Below are positions 1 through 15,461 of a stretch of DNA of 64,000 nt, piece by piece; position 1 is the stretch's first letter; every line of letters begins with the position of its first letter. The stretch spans positions 1 through 64,000 of the forward strand of contig JABACO010000151.1 of NCBI GenBank assembly GCA_013339895.1, written 5' to 3'. The position numbers and the translations under genes were made by a program. The notes under the pieces were generated by a model that saw only the letters and a program-made list of their open reading frames with translations, did not search any database and was not told the origin of the DNA. This stretch comes from Ephydatia muelleri (taxonomy: Eukaryota; Porifera; Demospongiae; Spongillida; Spongillidae).

Positions 1-445
1 CCCCATCCCTCTCATCCCCTCCCTCTCATCCCTCCCTCTCATCCCCCCTCTCATCCCCTCCCTCTCATCCCCTCCCCCATCCCCGTCCCTCTCATCCCCT
101 CCCCCATCCTCGTCCCTCTCATCCCCCTTCCAACCATCCCCTCCCTCTCACCCCCTCCCCATCCCTCTCACCCCCTCCCCATCCCTCTCACCCCTCCCCA
201 TCCCTCTCACCCCCCTCCCCATCCCTCTCACCCCCTCCCCATCCCTCTCACCCCCTCCCCATCCCTCTCACCCCCTCCCCATCCCTCTCATCCCCTTCCC
301 TATCCCCGTCCCTCTCATCCCTCCCCCATCCCTGTCCCTCTCTCCATCCTCCCCCTCCCCCATCCCTATCCCCTCATCCCCCTCCCCCCCATCCCCCATC
401 TCCGTCCCTCTCAAACCATTCCCCTCCCAACCATTCCCTTCTCCC
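1..445. repeat. C-rich degenerate minisatellite at left edge
   Basis: Irregular tandem copies of ccctctcatcccctccc-like units fill this stretch. On the minus strand it is the G-rich intron that follows the SART1 exon at 495-575. No coding potential is visible. Confidence 0.85.
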
Positions 446-494
446 CTACTACCTCCCTCTTTCCCAGAGGAGCAAGATCTCTTCTAACACCCAC

Positions 495-3400
495 CTTCTC
501 CTTCTCCTGTTTGAATGTGGCATCGACCAGATTTGAAACTCCAAACTCTTCGTCCATTTCCGCCAAAATCTGAGCCTATGACAGACACATACACATACTA
601 TACAATGTGCACAAGTGTAACAGCACGTATTCGTCAGTATCCCCCTCCCCCCCCCCCCACCCCATCCACACGTGTGTGCATCATCAACTGACCCTCTTCT
701 CTGCCTGCCATCTCCCTCTCCTTTTCCACGGTCCTCATCTTCTCCACCCACAATCTGGCCTCTTCGTCTGCACTCTCAGCTTCTCCCAGCGTCTTTACAG
801 CACTGTTCGGAGCACAGTGCTCTGAGAGCCACAGGTACACACACACAACATACACACACATACACACGTCACTATCATACACACATGTATCACACACACA
901 CACACACCACACACTCACACACACTCACACACAGACACACACACACACACACACCACACACACAGACACACACACTCACACACACACACAGACACACACT
1001 CACACACAATACCATACGTACCACTTGATCACTCACGCTTGCATTGAACACATTTATTCACAAGCAAAGTATTAAAATGGAACTACTGTAGCTTAAACAT
1101 GACGCATGATCAGCATAATGGTGACTACACCTATGTCCCCTGAGTGCAAGTGGAGACTATGTCCCCTAAGTGAACATGCAGGATGTCTGGAGTAAGGCAA
1201 CTTATCTCCATTACATGTAGGCGATCATATCACTTACTGAAGCTTCTGGGCAATCCTTCTCGACTCTTTCATCACTTCCATCTTCTCTTTCAACTGGTCA
1301 AGAAGGGCAGGAGGGGAAGGAGGAAGCGGGGGGGGGGGGGGGGGGGGGGAGGATGATGTGAAATTTCAAATGCTTTCAGTGGTTACTCTAGATTTAATAA
1401 CTGCACAGTGCACATTTAAGGAGACAGTGGTTTAAAAGCAATGACATGAATACATTGTACAAACGTTTGAAATCGAGGCCGCGTATTCAAGATTAGATAT
1501 CAATTAATTAATTGAGCACCAATATCTATGCAAAATCATCAGCTTTGATACTCAAGGTCATTGGTTGGAAGACTCGTTAAAGTAGATCAATAAAATTGAG
1601 TACATTTGTTGCCATCTTACTTTTAAAAAAAGTTATCAGACAGGCTGAAATAACCTTCAAATAGTTTGTATTAATTTAGATGCTGCGCATATTTTCTTAA
1701 AATTAGTGTTTAGGTATTACAACATTAATAACCACCCATATAACAAATATAATCAAACTCATCTTAAAATGGATACAATCACACAACACACACACAACAC
1801 ACACACAACACCCACACACACACACACGCACGCACGTGCACGCACACACGTACACTCACACACACACATACACACACACACACCAGCACAAACATGCATA
1901 CACATTAACACACACCTTTTCCCCCAACTTAATGCTACCAATGTTCTTGGGAGGCACGTGAACATCTTTTCTTCTTGAGAACAGAAGCATCTGCACACAA
2001 TGAAATGCATCAGACAGTTGCTGGGCCACTAGCAAGGAACTCACCCTCCTCTGTTTCCTCTTTACTACTGTCTTTAGTTTCTAGTGGTTTCAGGCCTAAC
2101 TTAGCTCTCATAATGCTGAAATTGAAAGAGTGGGGAGGGGTATATGGCAATCTACCTAAATCCTTTAGCTTACTTTTTTCCTCAATGCTGAGGGATATGA
2201 CATCACCTGAACTGTGTGGTGCTGGAGTGTTGTTCTCGGGAGGAGTACCATCACCTGAAACAAGTTTAGTAGCACAACAGAGTTGACAATGGAGAAAAAA
2301 ATCGGTCATGATGGGTCAACATCATTGATAGCACTAAAATCAAAACCCACAATTCAAGATTTCTATTCTTCATTGTTTTTGATTAAATAAGTTATCAATG
2401 ACCATGACCAAACTGAACCAACTACACTCATTGTGGTGAATCCCATACACCTGCTTGATTTTGGTGAGTTAATTTGGGTTATCTGACAATTACTAAGAAT
2501 GGCAAAGTTGAATAAAATGTCAATTTCTTCAAATTCTCCTTTGACTTATTTTTATCCCCCACTCAAATTATTTTTTTTTTGTATGCTGAAACAAATACCC
2601 ATGCAAAACATTACAGTTTATAGGAAACTAAATCTTGCTTTTGAAATACTTATTTTCTTCCCACACCATCCCACCAGTAAAGGTGACCACTAACGTTTTT
2701 GGAGACTTTTTGTTGTCAATGAGTGCACTTCATCCATAACTTCATCTTCATCCATAACTTCATCTCATCCATCTCATCACTCTCCTGTTCCTGCTGTCGG
2801 TCCTCTTCATCCCGTGCTTCCCCTTCTCTCTTATCCCTTTCCTTCTCCCATGCTTCTCTCTCTTTCTCTCTGTCATTGTTTCGCCATTGTCTCTCCTTGT
2901 CCCGTTGTGCCTGCCTCTCATCTCTATCCCTCTGTCTCTCTCTCTCCTTCTCTCGCTCTCTCTCTCTCTTTCCTCCTCCTTTTCCTTCCCTCTCTCTCTT
3001 CCATGCTTTGTACCTTTTTCCTTCTCTTTCTCTCTATCTTCCTTCTCCTTTGGTCTACTGTCCCTTTCTTTTACTTTACTGTCTCTATCTTTCTCTTTCA
3101 ACTTTTCTTTCTCTTTCTCTATCATTCTCTTCTTTTGACCTACTTTCTCTTCCTTTCTCTTTCTCCTCCCTTGACTTGCTATCTTTCTCTTTTGACCTTT
3201 GTTCTTTTTCTTTCTCATCTCGCTCATTTGGTCTACTTTCCTTTTCCCTTCCTCTCGTTCTTCTCTCTCCTTGTCCTTCTCTTTCTCAGATCTGTCCTTC
3301 TCTTTCTCAGATCTGTCCTTCTCTTTCTCAGATCTGTCCTTCTCTTTCTCAGATCTGTCCTTCTCTTTCTCAGGTCTGTCCTTCTCTTTCTCAGATCTGT

Positions 3401-4388
3401 CCTTCTCTTTCTCAGATCTGTCCTTCTCTTTCTCAGATCTGTCCTTCTCTTTCTCAGATCTGTCCTTCTCTTTCTCAGGTCTGTCCTTCTCTTTCTCAGG
3501 TCTGTCCTTCTCTTTCTCAGGTCTGTCCTTCTCTTTCTCAGGTCTGTCCTTCTCTTTCTCAGGTCTGTCCTTCTCTTTCTCAGGTCTGTCCTTCTCTTTC
3601 TCAGGTCTGTCCTTCTCTTTCTCAGATCTGTCCTTCTCTTTCTCAGATCTGTCCTTCTCTTTCTCAGATCTGTCCTTCTCTTTCTCAGATCTGTTCCTTC
3701 TCTTTCTCAGATTGTCCTTCTCTTTCTCAGATCTGTCCTTCTCTTTCTCAGATCTGTCCTTCACTTTCCCTCTTTCTTCTCACGGTGCTTTTCTTCCCTT
3801 GAGGCTTGTGATGGTCGTGCCTCTCTTTTGACTTCGATCTTCCTTGCGTTCCTCAGACCTGTCTCTTTTTCGCTTGCTCTGGGCCTGCAGAGGGAGTTCA
3901 GGTCACAAAGGCACCCATGTACAGAACTAAGCACTTGAACAGTTGTCTGTTAAATATGAAACATGATGCATTAAGGGGGCCAGACTTTGAGTATGGCAAT
4001 GCATCACATACGCAAGATGGTGTGCTGTACACATCACAGAAGGCAAGGTGTGCTGTACACATCACAGAGGCAAGGTGTGTGCAATGCATCACAGAGGCAA
4101 GGGTGTGTGCTGTACACATCACAGAGGCAAGGTGTGTGCTGTACTGCAATGCATCACAGAGGCAAGGTGTGTACAATGCATCACAGAGGCAAGGTGTGTG
4201 CTGTACTGCAATGCATCACAGAGGCAAGGTGGTGTTACATGCCTCCATTGAAGGCTGAGGTAATGATGTTAAAGTCCTGTGCTTTTATCTGCCCAATCTG
4301 CCCAGTACTCACCATCATCTTCGGACCCAGATGAGCTATCTCTTCGACGTTTTCTTTCCTTGTCCGTACTTTTCTTTGAGCCTCCCAT
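495..4388 (-). CDS. SART1: SART1 / Snu66-like U4/U6.U5 tri-snRNP protein, N-terminal part (3' end beyond window)
   Basis: SART1 (yeast Snu66) is a nuclear splicing factor that helps bring the tri-snRNP into the spliceosome. The start ATG at 4388 begins MGGSKKSTDKERKRRR, like the family N-terminus; exon 1 ends at a GTGAGT donor (4313). A highly charged Arg/Ser/Glu/Lys exon lies at about 2760-3890. Exon 2045-2254 carries SLSIEE and KLGLKPLE, the family signature. Exon 1916-1973 reads DVHVPPKNIGSIKLGEK. Exon 1238-1293 is a coiled-coil segment (LKEKMEVMKESRRIAQKL). Exon 693-802 contains VKTLGE. Exon 495-575 contains EMDEEFGVSNLV. The remaining C-terminal half lies left of the window. Oddities: the signature SLSIEE and KLGLKPLE are separated by about 57 in-frame nucleotides lacking clear GT/AG ends (about 2118-2175); some junction phases do not match by one base; the charged exon changes frame near 3770. 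Identity is firm, exact structure is not. Confidence 0.85.
835..1010. repeat. (CA)n microsatellite in SART1 intron
   Basis: Interrupted CA dinucleotide tract inside the intron between exons 1238-1293 and 693-802. Confidence 0.9.
1777..1915. repeat. (CA)n tract abutting a SART1 5' splice site
   Basis: On the coding (minus) strand the exon ends GAAAAG and the donor GTGTGTGTTAATGTG is the first part of a GT-rich tract. The donor dinucleotide is therefore part of the microsatellite. Confidence 0.85.
3270..3765 (-). repeat. 21-bp coding repeat in SART1 (heptapeptide DRSEKEK/DRPEKEK)
   Basis: About 23 head-to-tail 21-bp units encode DRSEKEK or DRPEKEK in the charged region of SART1. Units come in two types (S or P at position 3) arranged in runs. 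One unit is read out of frame because of an extra base near 3693 and a missing base near 3713 that compensate each other. The opposite strand is also open but is a shadow. Confidence 0.9.
4018..4235. repeat. Minisatellite in SART1 intron 1
   Basis: Seven or more copies of a 25-35-bp unit containing gcatcacagaggcaaggtgt, with length variants. Lies between exon 1 and the charged exon; non-coding. Confidence 0.85.
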
Positions 4389-5593
4389 GTTTCGTACTGG
4401 CGGGTAACAAGAACGTGTGCTGTTATTGTATAAACACGTACAAGCTCTCATGTCGTGATAACCCACCAATTCTAATGTACATATATTTATGGCTTTGCCC
4501 ATGTCAGTAAGTTCAGTTCATACCCGACGACCGTACACATCACCAGTTATGTCAATGTCACATTTAAGAATGCTGTGTGCTTTTATTCAATGCACGCCTT
4601 TGGGCACAGGCACATGTTTTCAGGTTAAAAAGAACACACACACACACACACAAACAATATAGGCTGACAGCCATGGTCTAAAACGCAAGCGTCCCTTTTC
4701 AAAGAATTAGAAGCAAACAGATGCAGCGTACCTTTCGAGCTGCAAACCGCCGAAAGAAAAAATGGTGCGCTTCAATCAGACAGCTACTATGCAGGCGCTT
4801 GCGATGGTTAACTATTAATAACCATCTCACAGCCGCTAATTAACTACATCTGTTAATAGGCTCGCGCTCGTTAACACTAATGACGTAACAACCGAGTTGC
4901 ATGCAATTAATCATTTGGGATTGTTTTCCGCAAAAAGGGACCTAACGCCTGTTTTTTTCCAAGATTTTAAATTCTAGAAGTCTGAAATGTCCTCTACACA
5001 TTGCTTCTTACGCACGGAATATCTGTCATGAAGTTATAAGGATTAGCCATACATTTCAACGCAAGGGCGTACTGCAAATTTATAATGTGGTCCCTTTTCG
5101 CGGAAATGATCCCATATTTATTATCTCTGTAGAAAAAGAAAAGCCAAACATGGGAGTACAAGCTGGAGACAGCGAGCGGACTTCTTCGTAACCTAAGTCA
5201 CACCCAGAGTACAAAATCATCAATTTCCGTTGAAGTTGCTCTACATAGTGTTCCCTACTGCAATAGAGCAATGTATCCAAACATTAATTCCTTTCAATTG
5301 TATCGCTAGTGGTTTCAGCAAGTCCTCTGCCTTACAATGAGCCGCAGCCCTTTCAGGCCTAATAATGAAGTTTAGATTTGAATGCACGCGAAGAGTGATG
5401 TGCAGTGGTACCCAGGATTTTGAGTAAAAGGACGGAGGAACACTGAAATAGTGATGGGCACACAAGCAGGAAACAAATGCCTTGCACACTGATGGGATAT
5501 GCCAACACATACATTCTCACACACAACACTGTTAGATTTGCAAATAAGCAACCTCTCAACCCTTGCATCATAAAGCACATCATTATCTTGCTC
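4389..5593. other. Intergenic between SART1 start and syntaxin 3' end
   Basis: This stretch contains the presumed SART1 promoter just right of 4388, a short (CA)n at about 4630-4650, and the 3' flank of the syntaxin gene. Open frames here are short and resemble nothing known to me. No other gene is seen. Confidence 0.6.
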
Positions 5594-9594
<4,001 letters not shown>

Positions 9595-10239
9595 TTTTTC
9601 ACGTGATATTGATCACGCGGGTCGTAGGGTTACGTTTTAAGGCGTCATCGGGTCAGCTGTACAGAATACAGTACTGGCTGTAAAAAAGGTTAAATACTTT
9701 TCAGTCTAACTATTCTTTGTAAAGGTATAATATTTCTGTGGAATAGGCCTAGTGCATAATATGGCATTCTTAATCGATTATTTTGTTACTAAGCATCATG
9801 TGGCAAGAAACAAATGTCCTGTGCACTAATGCCACAGAAATACAGACTCATACACAACACAAAACAAAAATACAGTACACACTGCTAGATTTGAAGCAAA
9901 TAAGCAGTTTTCCTTGCATCATTGAAGCACATATAATTCTCTTGCTCTTAGACTGACTTTTGACCAGTGTTGCCGCGGTTGGACCGTCAACCGTGAAAAC
10001 CGGCAAATCGGCGATACGGTTGGCCTGACCGTATCCGTGACCGCCAAAATTGCATGACGTAATACTGGTCGCGAATCACTAAACCGCCAGTTTTAAAAAT
10101 AACCGGGAACCGTAAATAATTTATATGGTTACCAAGTGATGTAATTTACATGTATGATGTATACATTTTGCGATGAATGCGATCTCATGCAGGACCAGCA
10201 TGGAGGTGTGAACAACTCAGCAGGAGCAGGCCCCTGCCA

Positions 10240-10907
10240 GTGAGGTGTTGCTACTGACTACAGAAGTCTACCAGTGTTACATGGATATCAAGAGTGGATT
10301 TAAAACCAGATTTGATCCTACAGCAGTTTTACTTACTGTCGCTGCACTAGTTCACCCTGGCCATAAAGCCTGAATTGGTTGACGCCTAGAGAAAGAGAGA
10401 ATGCTATAAAGCAGTTCAAAGAGGAGCTTCTGAACATTGCGGGTGTGGACACCGAGCCTCTGGAAGCGAGATGGAACACAGTTCAGTTCCTACAACCCAG
10501 ATTCCTACTTTGATTTTGAGGCAAGTCAGTTTCATTGCTTTATACAAATTTAATATTAAAATATTAGGTATTCATTTTTTTTGTGTGAGAGCTTATCGGT
10601 TTCTGAAAGTGACACGCATAAAAGCAAAAGAGAAACAGTGTTGGATGAATTCAAAAGATATATGCAAGAGCCACTTACCAATTGGCGGGTCAACAATGTC
10701 ATGGAGTGGTGGAGTGACAATCAAGTCAAGTTCCCACACGTTGCCTTGATGGCTCTCAAGTACCTGGCTATTCCAGCTTCCAGTGCGCCCTCTGAGAGAG
10801 TATTCTCACAGCTAAAAATGATCGTGGAACGAAAAAGATGGTGCATGGATGGAGGAAGGATGGAAAGAGTCATCTTTCTTCGATGTAACAAAAACTTCAA
10901 CGTATAA
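10240..10907 (+). pseudogene. hAT transposase remnant (C-terminal dimerisation region)
   Basis: The segment 10581-10907 translates to a hAT C-terminal domain with YLAIPASSAPSERVFSQ, the conserved block that ends the RNase-H-like fold and mediates dimerisation. Upstream, 10280-10373 reads GFKTRFDPTAVLLTVAALVHPG in another frame, recognisable as the preceding transposase block, followed by a stop. Most of the catalytic region and zinc finger are missing, so the copy cannot encode an active enzyme. Confidence 0.85.
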
Positions 10908-11102
10908 CTAACTTTTAAACTTGTATAAACAGGCTATTTAAAAGTATTATTTATTAATATATGGAACGTTCTATACGAAAATGGGTCTTGTGGATTTTAC
11001 TTTATAACATAAAATTGAAATCGGTATATCTTCCGAAATATTAACGCTATCGGGTTCCTATTTTTAACACAACATACCACACCATTACTATATGTGAAAA
11101 TC

Positions 11103-11609
11103 CATTTTGGTGTCTTACACATGCGGGGTACCGAAGCTTCAAGGTCCGATACCCCGTAGGGTTCAAAACGGCCACATCTTCAGGTAGAAGTGTCCAAATC
11201 GGTTCAAAATAGGTACCTATGTAGAAAGGTCCTACCGCTATTGATTTGTTCTGTTCGTTAATTTTTGCTTTATCCGTTATGGAGATATAAGCGTGCAAAG
11301 AAATTGCATATTTCCCGGGCGTTACGCGCCATTAACGTATTACGACTGGCTTCGAGGACGTCCTTGTAATACGTGAATGGCGCGTAACGCAATATGCAAA
11401 ATATGCAATTACTTTGCACACTTGTATCTGTATAACGGATAAAGCAAAAATCAACGAACAGAGCAAATCAATAGCGGTAGGACCCTTCTATATAGGTACC
11501 TATTTTGAACCAGTTTCGACACTCCTACATGAAGATGTGGCCGTTTTGAACCGTACAGGGTATCGGACCTTGTAACGTCGGTACCCCGCATGTGTATGAC
11601 ACCAAAATG
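11103..11609. repeat. Large imperfect palindrome (arms about 240 bp) inside the hAT element
   Basis: The left arm begins cattttggtgtcttacacat and the right arm ends atgtgtatgacaccaaaatg. The arms converge on a short unpaired centre near 11345-11365 (cgtattac / gtaatacg). Shared blocks include ggggtaccg, the poly-T/GCTTTATCCGTTAT block and GGCGCGTAA. No clear target duplication flanks it. It may be a nested foldback MITE or part of the hAT subterminal structure. Confidence 0.85.
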
Positions 11610-11783
11610 ACATTCGTCCGTAATCGGGTCCGTAACCGGGTCCGTAACCGTCTAGTCAACTTTGATCGGATGGATTGTAAACGGTCAGCTATCGTCCGCG
11701 AACGTGACCGGAATGATCTGGTACGGTTCGCAGTGATCGTGACCGGATCGATCGCGGCTGACCGCGGCAACACTGCTTTTGAC

Positions 11784-12339
11784 ACACTAAAAACACGATA
11801 CATATACAGCAATTGAAGGTCTGGGTACGGGACTATCTCAGTGCTAGTCTCGGTCCCAGACCAGTCTGGGCCGAGGGACATTGACAGCAATTAAGCTTGC
11901 GAAGTTCCAAACAACGTGTGCAAACTATTTGCATGGTGTATAGATGCACCCGAAAAGAATGAGATAGAAGGCTTAGTACGTGCATGTGTGCAGCTTTTTA
12001 TGCTTTTAAAATGATTTTATTCTTCCGTGCTTCCCCCTTCTTTTATATGCAGTATCCACCCTTGCAGTAATACGATTAAAAAAAAAACAACTTTATTCAG
12101 TGTGGTATTTTAACACACTTCGAGTCAATTTACAGTACAGCTCATGAAAAGAGCAATCTGAAATAAGTGAACGTGAAACAGCATCTCCACAATATCTACA
12201 CAACACTACATCCACACATTATAGTCCCCTTGCATTGAATTCCTCTTTCTACATTGACCATTATAAATGATTAATGAGGCAGATAACAAACACAACAAAA
12301 CACTTCTGAAACAATACACCTAGCTATAAAAGAAGCTAA
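11784..12339. other. Intergenic
   Basis: AT-rich sequence between the hAT element and the PPP1R42 stop. An aataaa-like region and poly-A run near 12075-12090 are present. No gene or repeat family recognised. Confidence 0.6.
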
Positions 12340-14214
12340 CTACGTCACTGTGGTGGCCATGTACTGCTGTAAGGGTGGAAGCTCTACAGTGGCAGCTGAG
12401 GGCTTTGGAAGTCCACGAAGATGCTTCCGTTTTAATGGTTGTCTGGAAGGGAGGGGGGGCATGGTTGGGGGGATGGGCGGTAGGGTTGGTTGGTGCTGCT
12501 GACGTCCTAGGTCCAGGCCTGCAGCCAGCCTCTGGTGACGTTGCGCTGTTCTCATGGACTTCCAGTTCATTAAAAACTGCCGTTCCATGTCTGTGACCTC
12601 TTTCCCATCAAGAACACCTATGGGGTAGGTAGTTATGGTCCAAAGAGTATAAATGCATATGGTATGCATACAAATCAGCATCATTGATACAAGTGTGAGT
12701 CACATTTAGGCCCGCAGACAGTAAGCTGTGTAATAGTACACTGTATGGCACATGGTTAGACTTACTGACATATGGGCACACTGTTATCATTTTGCCCCTG
12801 TACTTGTGGTGTTGACATATAGGATTCCCCAGTAGATCCAGTTTGAATAGCTTGCTCCAATGATTGAGTACCTTGGTAAGATCCTAGAGATGCATTGGTT
12901 ACAAGTACATGTAATATTAACTTTGCAAGTATCATCATCAATACTGAATGCAAGGAGGCCCCCCCCTCCCCCCCCCCCCCCCCCCACCCCTTCCATTCCA
13001 AATTCCCTCTTAGTCTCATATTCATCCATCATTATGCTCCAGTTATCAACATTCTCATGCTGACATACTGCTTCCCTCATTATTGACCCACCCACCCAAA
13101 ACTACTGCATCTCCTCTGACCACACCCGTAGCTCCACATTCTGTTATGAGAAGAGATTGTTGCATGGCATGCACACAGTGGGGATAGTTATATCAAAGTA
13201 CTACTAAGCTTTAAGGAATACCACTTCCCAGTTATAAAAAAAACAGTAACAACCTTCATTCTCAATATAAAAGCTCTCCAGGCACACACAGCTGCAAAAT
13301 ACCTTCATATGGCACAGCTGGTTATCAGTGGCTGCAAAGTGGTTCAGCTCTGTGAGGCACCCAAGCTCTTCAATGCTATCCAATCCATTTCCTGATACAT
13401 TCAGCACTTCCAACGATGCCTAAGTGTGAATGACATCAACATAACTAATAAATTCACACAAATGTCCACACCCACCCCCGAATCAATGCATATTTTTACA
13501 ACTCACTGCAATAGCTTGCAGAGAGCGTGGCTCAAACAGCAGCTTCTCCCCTTCTGGCATTCTTTGGTGAGCAATGTGCAGCTCCTTCAAGTCCCGTGCT
13601 GAGTCTAGCCCCTCCACTACAGTGATGGCATTGCCACTCAGGTAGCTGCGTGCCAGAAGGTGGTAAAAGGAATTACATGAGCAGACATTCACAGAGATTA
13701 TAATGCTGCAACTTCTCCCTCTCTCTCTCTCATACACACAGAGTAATTGGCTTTTGTGTCAATTCCAATAACTACATTAACTCTAATGCGGCATTGAGCT
13801 TACAGCTTAGTCAACTTGTAGAGAGACGAGAGATTCTCCATTCTAATGATGTGGTTGTTCTGAAGATAGAGGTGGGTGATTGACGCGAGGGAGTCAAGGT
13901 GCTCTATGCGCGGAATTAGGTTGTCGTACAGATAAAGAACTCGAAGACTCCTGCACTGATCCAGATTTTCCTGTACATATGAAGCGTGAAAAGATGGTTG
14001 CGGTGTAGTTGAATGCGGAAATATGCCTATCCCGCCTTGTAACTAGTCGCGCAATTTTGTAATTAAATACACGAACACTTACAATTGCTTGAATGCCTTT
14101 CTCTGCACAGAAGAGATGTGTGACTCGCTTCAGAAACTGTTCTTGAGACTCTTCTTTCCTGCGCTTTGCTTGCCCCGTGCAGCGGCATAGCATATCTGTT
14201 GTTATCTTCGTCAT
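12340..14214 (-). CDS. PPP1R42: PPP1R42-like leucine-rich repeat protein (LRRC67), complete
   Basis: PPP1R42 is an SDS22-type leucine-rich repeat regulator of protein phosphatase 1, associated in vertebrates with centrosomes, cilia and testis. Six exons with fully matching phases were placed: 14083-14214, 13804-13970, 13507-13645, 13303-13419, 12766-12883 and 12340-12617, giving about 315 residues, close to the family length. LRR consensus runs through exons 2-5: LRVLYLYDNLIPRIEHL, ITHLYLQNNHIIRMENL, YLSGNAITVVEGL, LEVLNVSGNGLDSIEEL, KLFKLDLLGNPICQHHKY. The family-specific EKLLFEPRSL and the LRR-cap block LDGKEVTDMERQFLMNW are present. The C-terminal tail is proline-rich and basic and ends at 12340. 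The start is the first in-frame ATG, 118 bp from the EXOG start on the other strand. Confidence 0.93.
12950..12995. repeat. Poly-C tract in PPP1R42 intron
   Basis: A run of C interrupted by single T/A bases, in the intron between exons 4 and 5. It could be copied inaccurately in assembly. Confidence 0.8.
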
Positions 14215-14332
14215 GGTATATCATTCTAATTGATGAACACCGCAGTATTTTTGTTTATAACGCTCCTAGCAACACGCTTAATACACACATTATATTCATT
14301 ATATTAATTGCAACATTATCCCCTTCCACGTG
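14215..14332. promoter_or_regulatory. Bidirectional promoter region PPP1R42 / EXOG
   Basis: Only 118 bp separate the two divergent start codons, so both 5' UTRs and core promoters must lie in or overlap this AT-rich segment. No TATA box is obvious. Role inferred from position. Confidence 0.55.
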
Positions 14333-15415
14333 ATGCTACTGGATCGAGTTTTTCCTCTCGGGTTCGGTATTGTAGCTGGTCTCGTTATCGAACACTTTAG
14401 AAGCAAACCTACCGAAAGCGTGAATGTAGATGAGGAAAAAAGGGAAACCACTTCTATATTTAAGTCAGGCCTCTTTTGAATAGCGAGGTGTCGTCACTAT
14501 GTGATTCGAGATGTGATTACATGCGCAGACTAAGCCCAATAGCCTATTAAGCTACTGTTGCAATCCATCCCGATTTAGGTACGGAATCCCGCACTCCTGC
14601 GTTTCAACCCATGCATACAGCGGGCATGCATTGGCTTATGACAGGAGTAAGAAAATTCCGGTCTGGGTTGCCGAGAGAATCACGAAAGAAAACTTACACG
14701 GCAAAAACGCTGACAGAGAAAACTCAAAATTCAGGGTAAGATACAGTTAAGCATAGACGTTTTCCCGGGGACATGCGAAACAACTGGATGATAATTTCAC
14801 ATGCAGCCTGATCCAGCACTCCCTGTGGTTTTCTCAGCCACCAATGCGGACTATTGGGATAGTGGGTGGAGTCGTGGTCACATGGCCCCTGCAGGGAACT
14901 ACAAGCACTCGCAGGAGAGTATGAATGACACCTTCTATCTCACCAACATTCTTCCTCAGGACATTGATAACAATGCTGGGTTGGTTTAGTAGTTTTCAAG
15001 ACTCAACTGCAGTATGTTCCATCCATGCATGGGCAGGTACTGGAACCGTTTTGAAAACTTCTGCAGAGACCTGGCACTGAGATACGATGAAGTGAGCATA
15101 ATCAGTGGTCCAGCCTTTCCAGTGCAGCAGTCCACTGACGGAAAGAAGTTCGTTCACTATGATGTAGGTGATTTGACTCAGAAGAAAGTTACATACTCCA
15201 AGGACCAGACATTTGTACAGCTCTTAGGAAATGTCATGTTCTTTCATCTATCAACTAGCCCCAGCTTACACAATGCAATCCATTTATTATCCAAGGGTAT
15301 CCTGTTTGTGCATATTTTTATTAGGTGATTGGTGAGAACAACGTGGCTGTTCCCTCACATCTGTACAAACTGGTGCTGGCTGAAAGTGACACCAAGCCTC
15401 CAATTATTGGTATGT

Positions 15416-15461
<46 letters not shown>

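Larger units (their letters stand above)
9965..11775 (+). mobile_element. hAT-superfamily DNA transposon, decayed, with intact TIRs and target duplication
   Basis: The ends are perfect 15-bp inverted repeats: CAGTGTTGCCGCGGT at 9965 and its complement ACCGCGGCAACACTG ending at 11775. They are flanked by an exact 8-bp duplication, cttttgac, at 9957-9964 and 11776-11783. CAG ends and 8-bp duplications are the hallmark of hAT elements. The 1,811-bp element contains transposase remnants on the plus strand and a large palindrome. Motifs like ACCGT recur near both ends and may be subterminal transposase sites. It sits between the syntaxin start and the PPP1R42 3' end. Confidence 0.93.

Noticed and set aside
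2723-3938. Long plus-strand Ser/Leu/Phe-rich frames opposite the SART1 repeat
   Set aside because: They are shadows of a 21-bp repeat that is free of stops in several frames; only the minus strand fits SART1.
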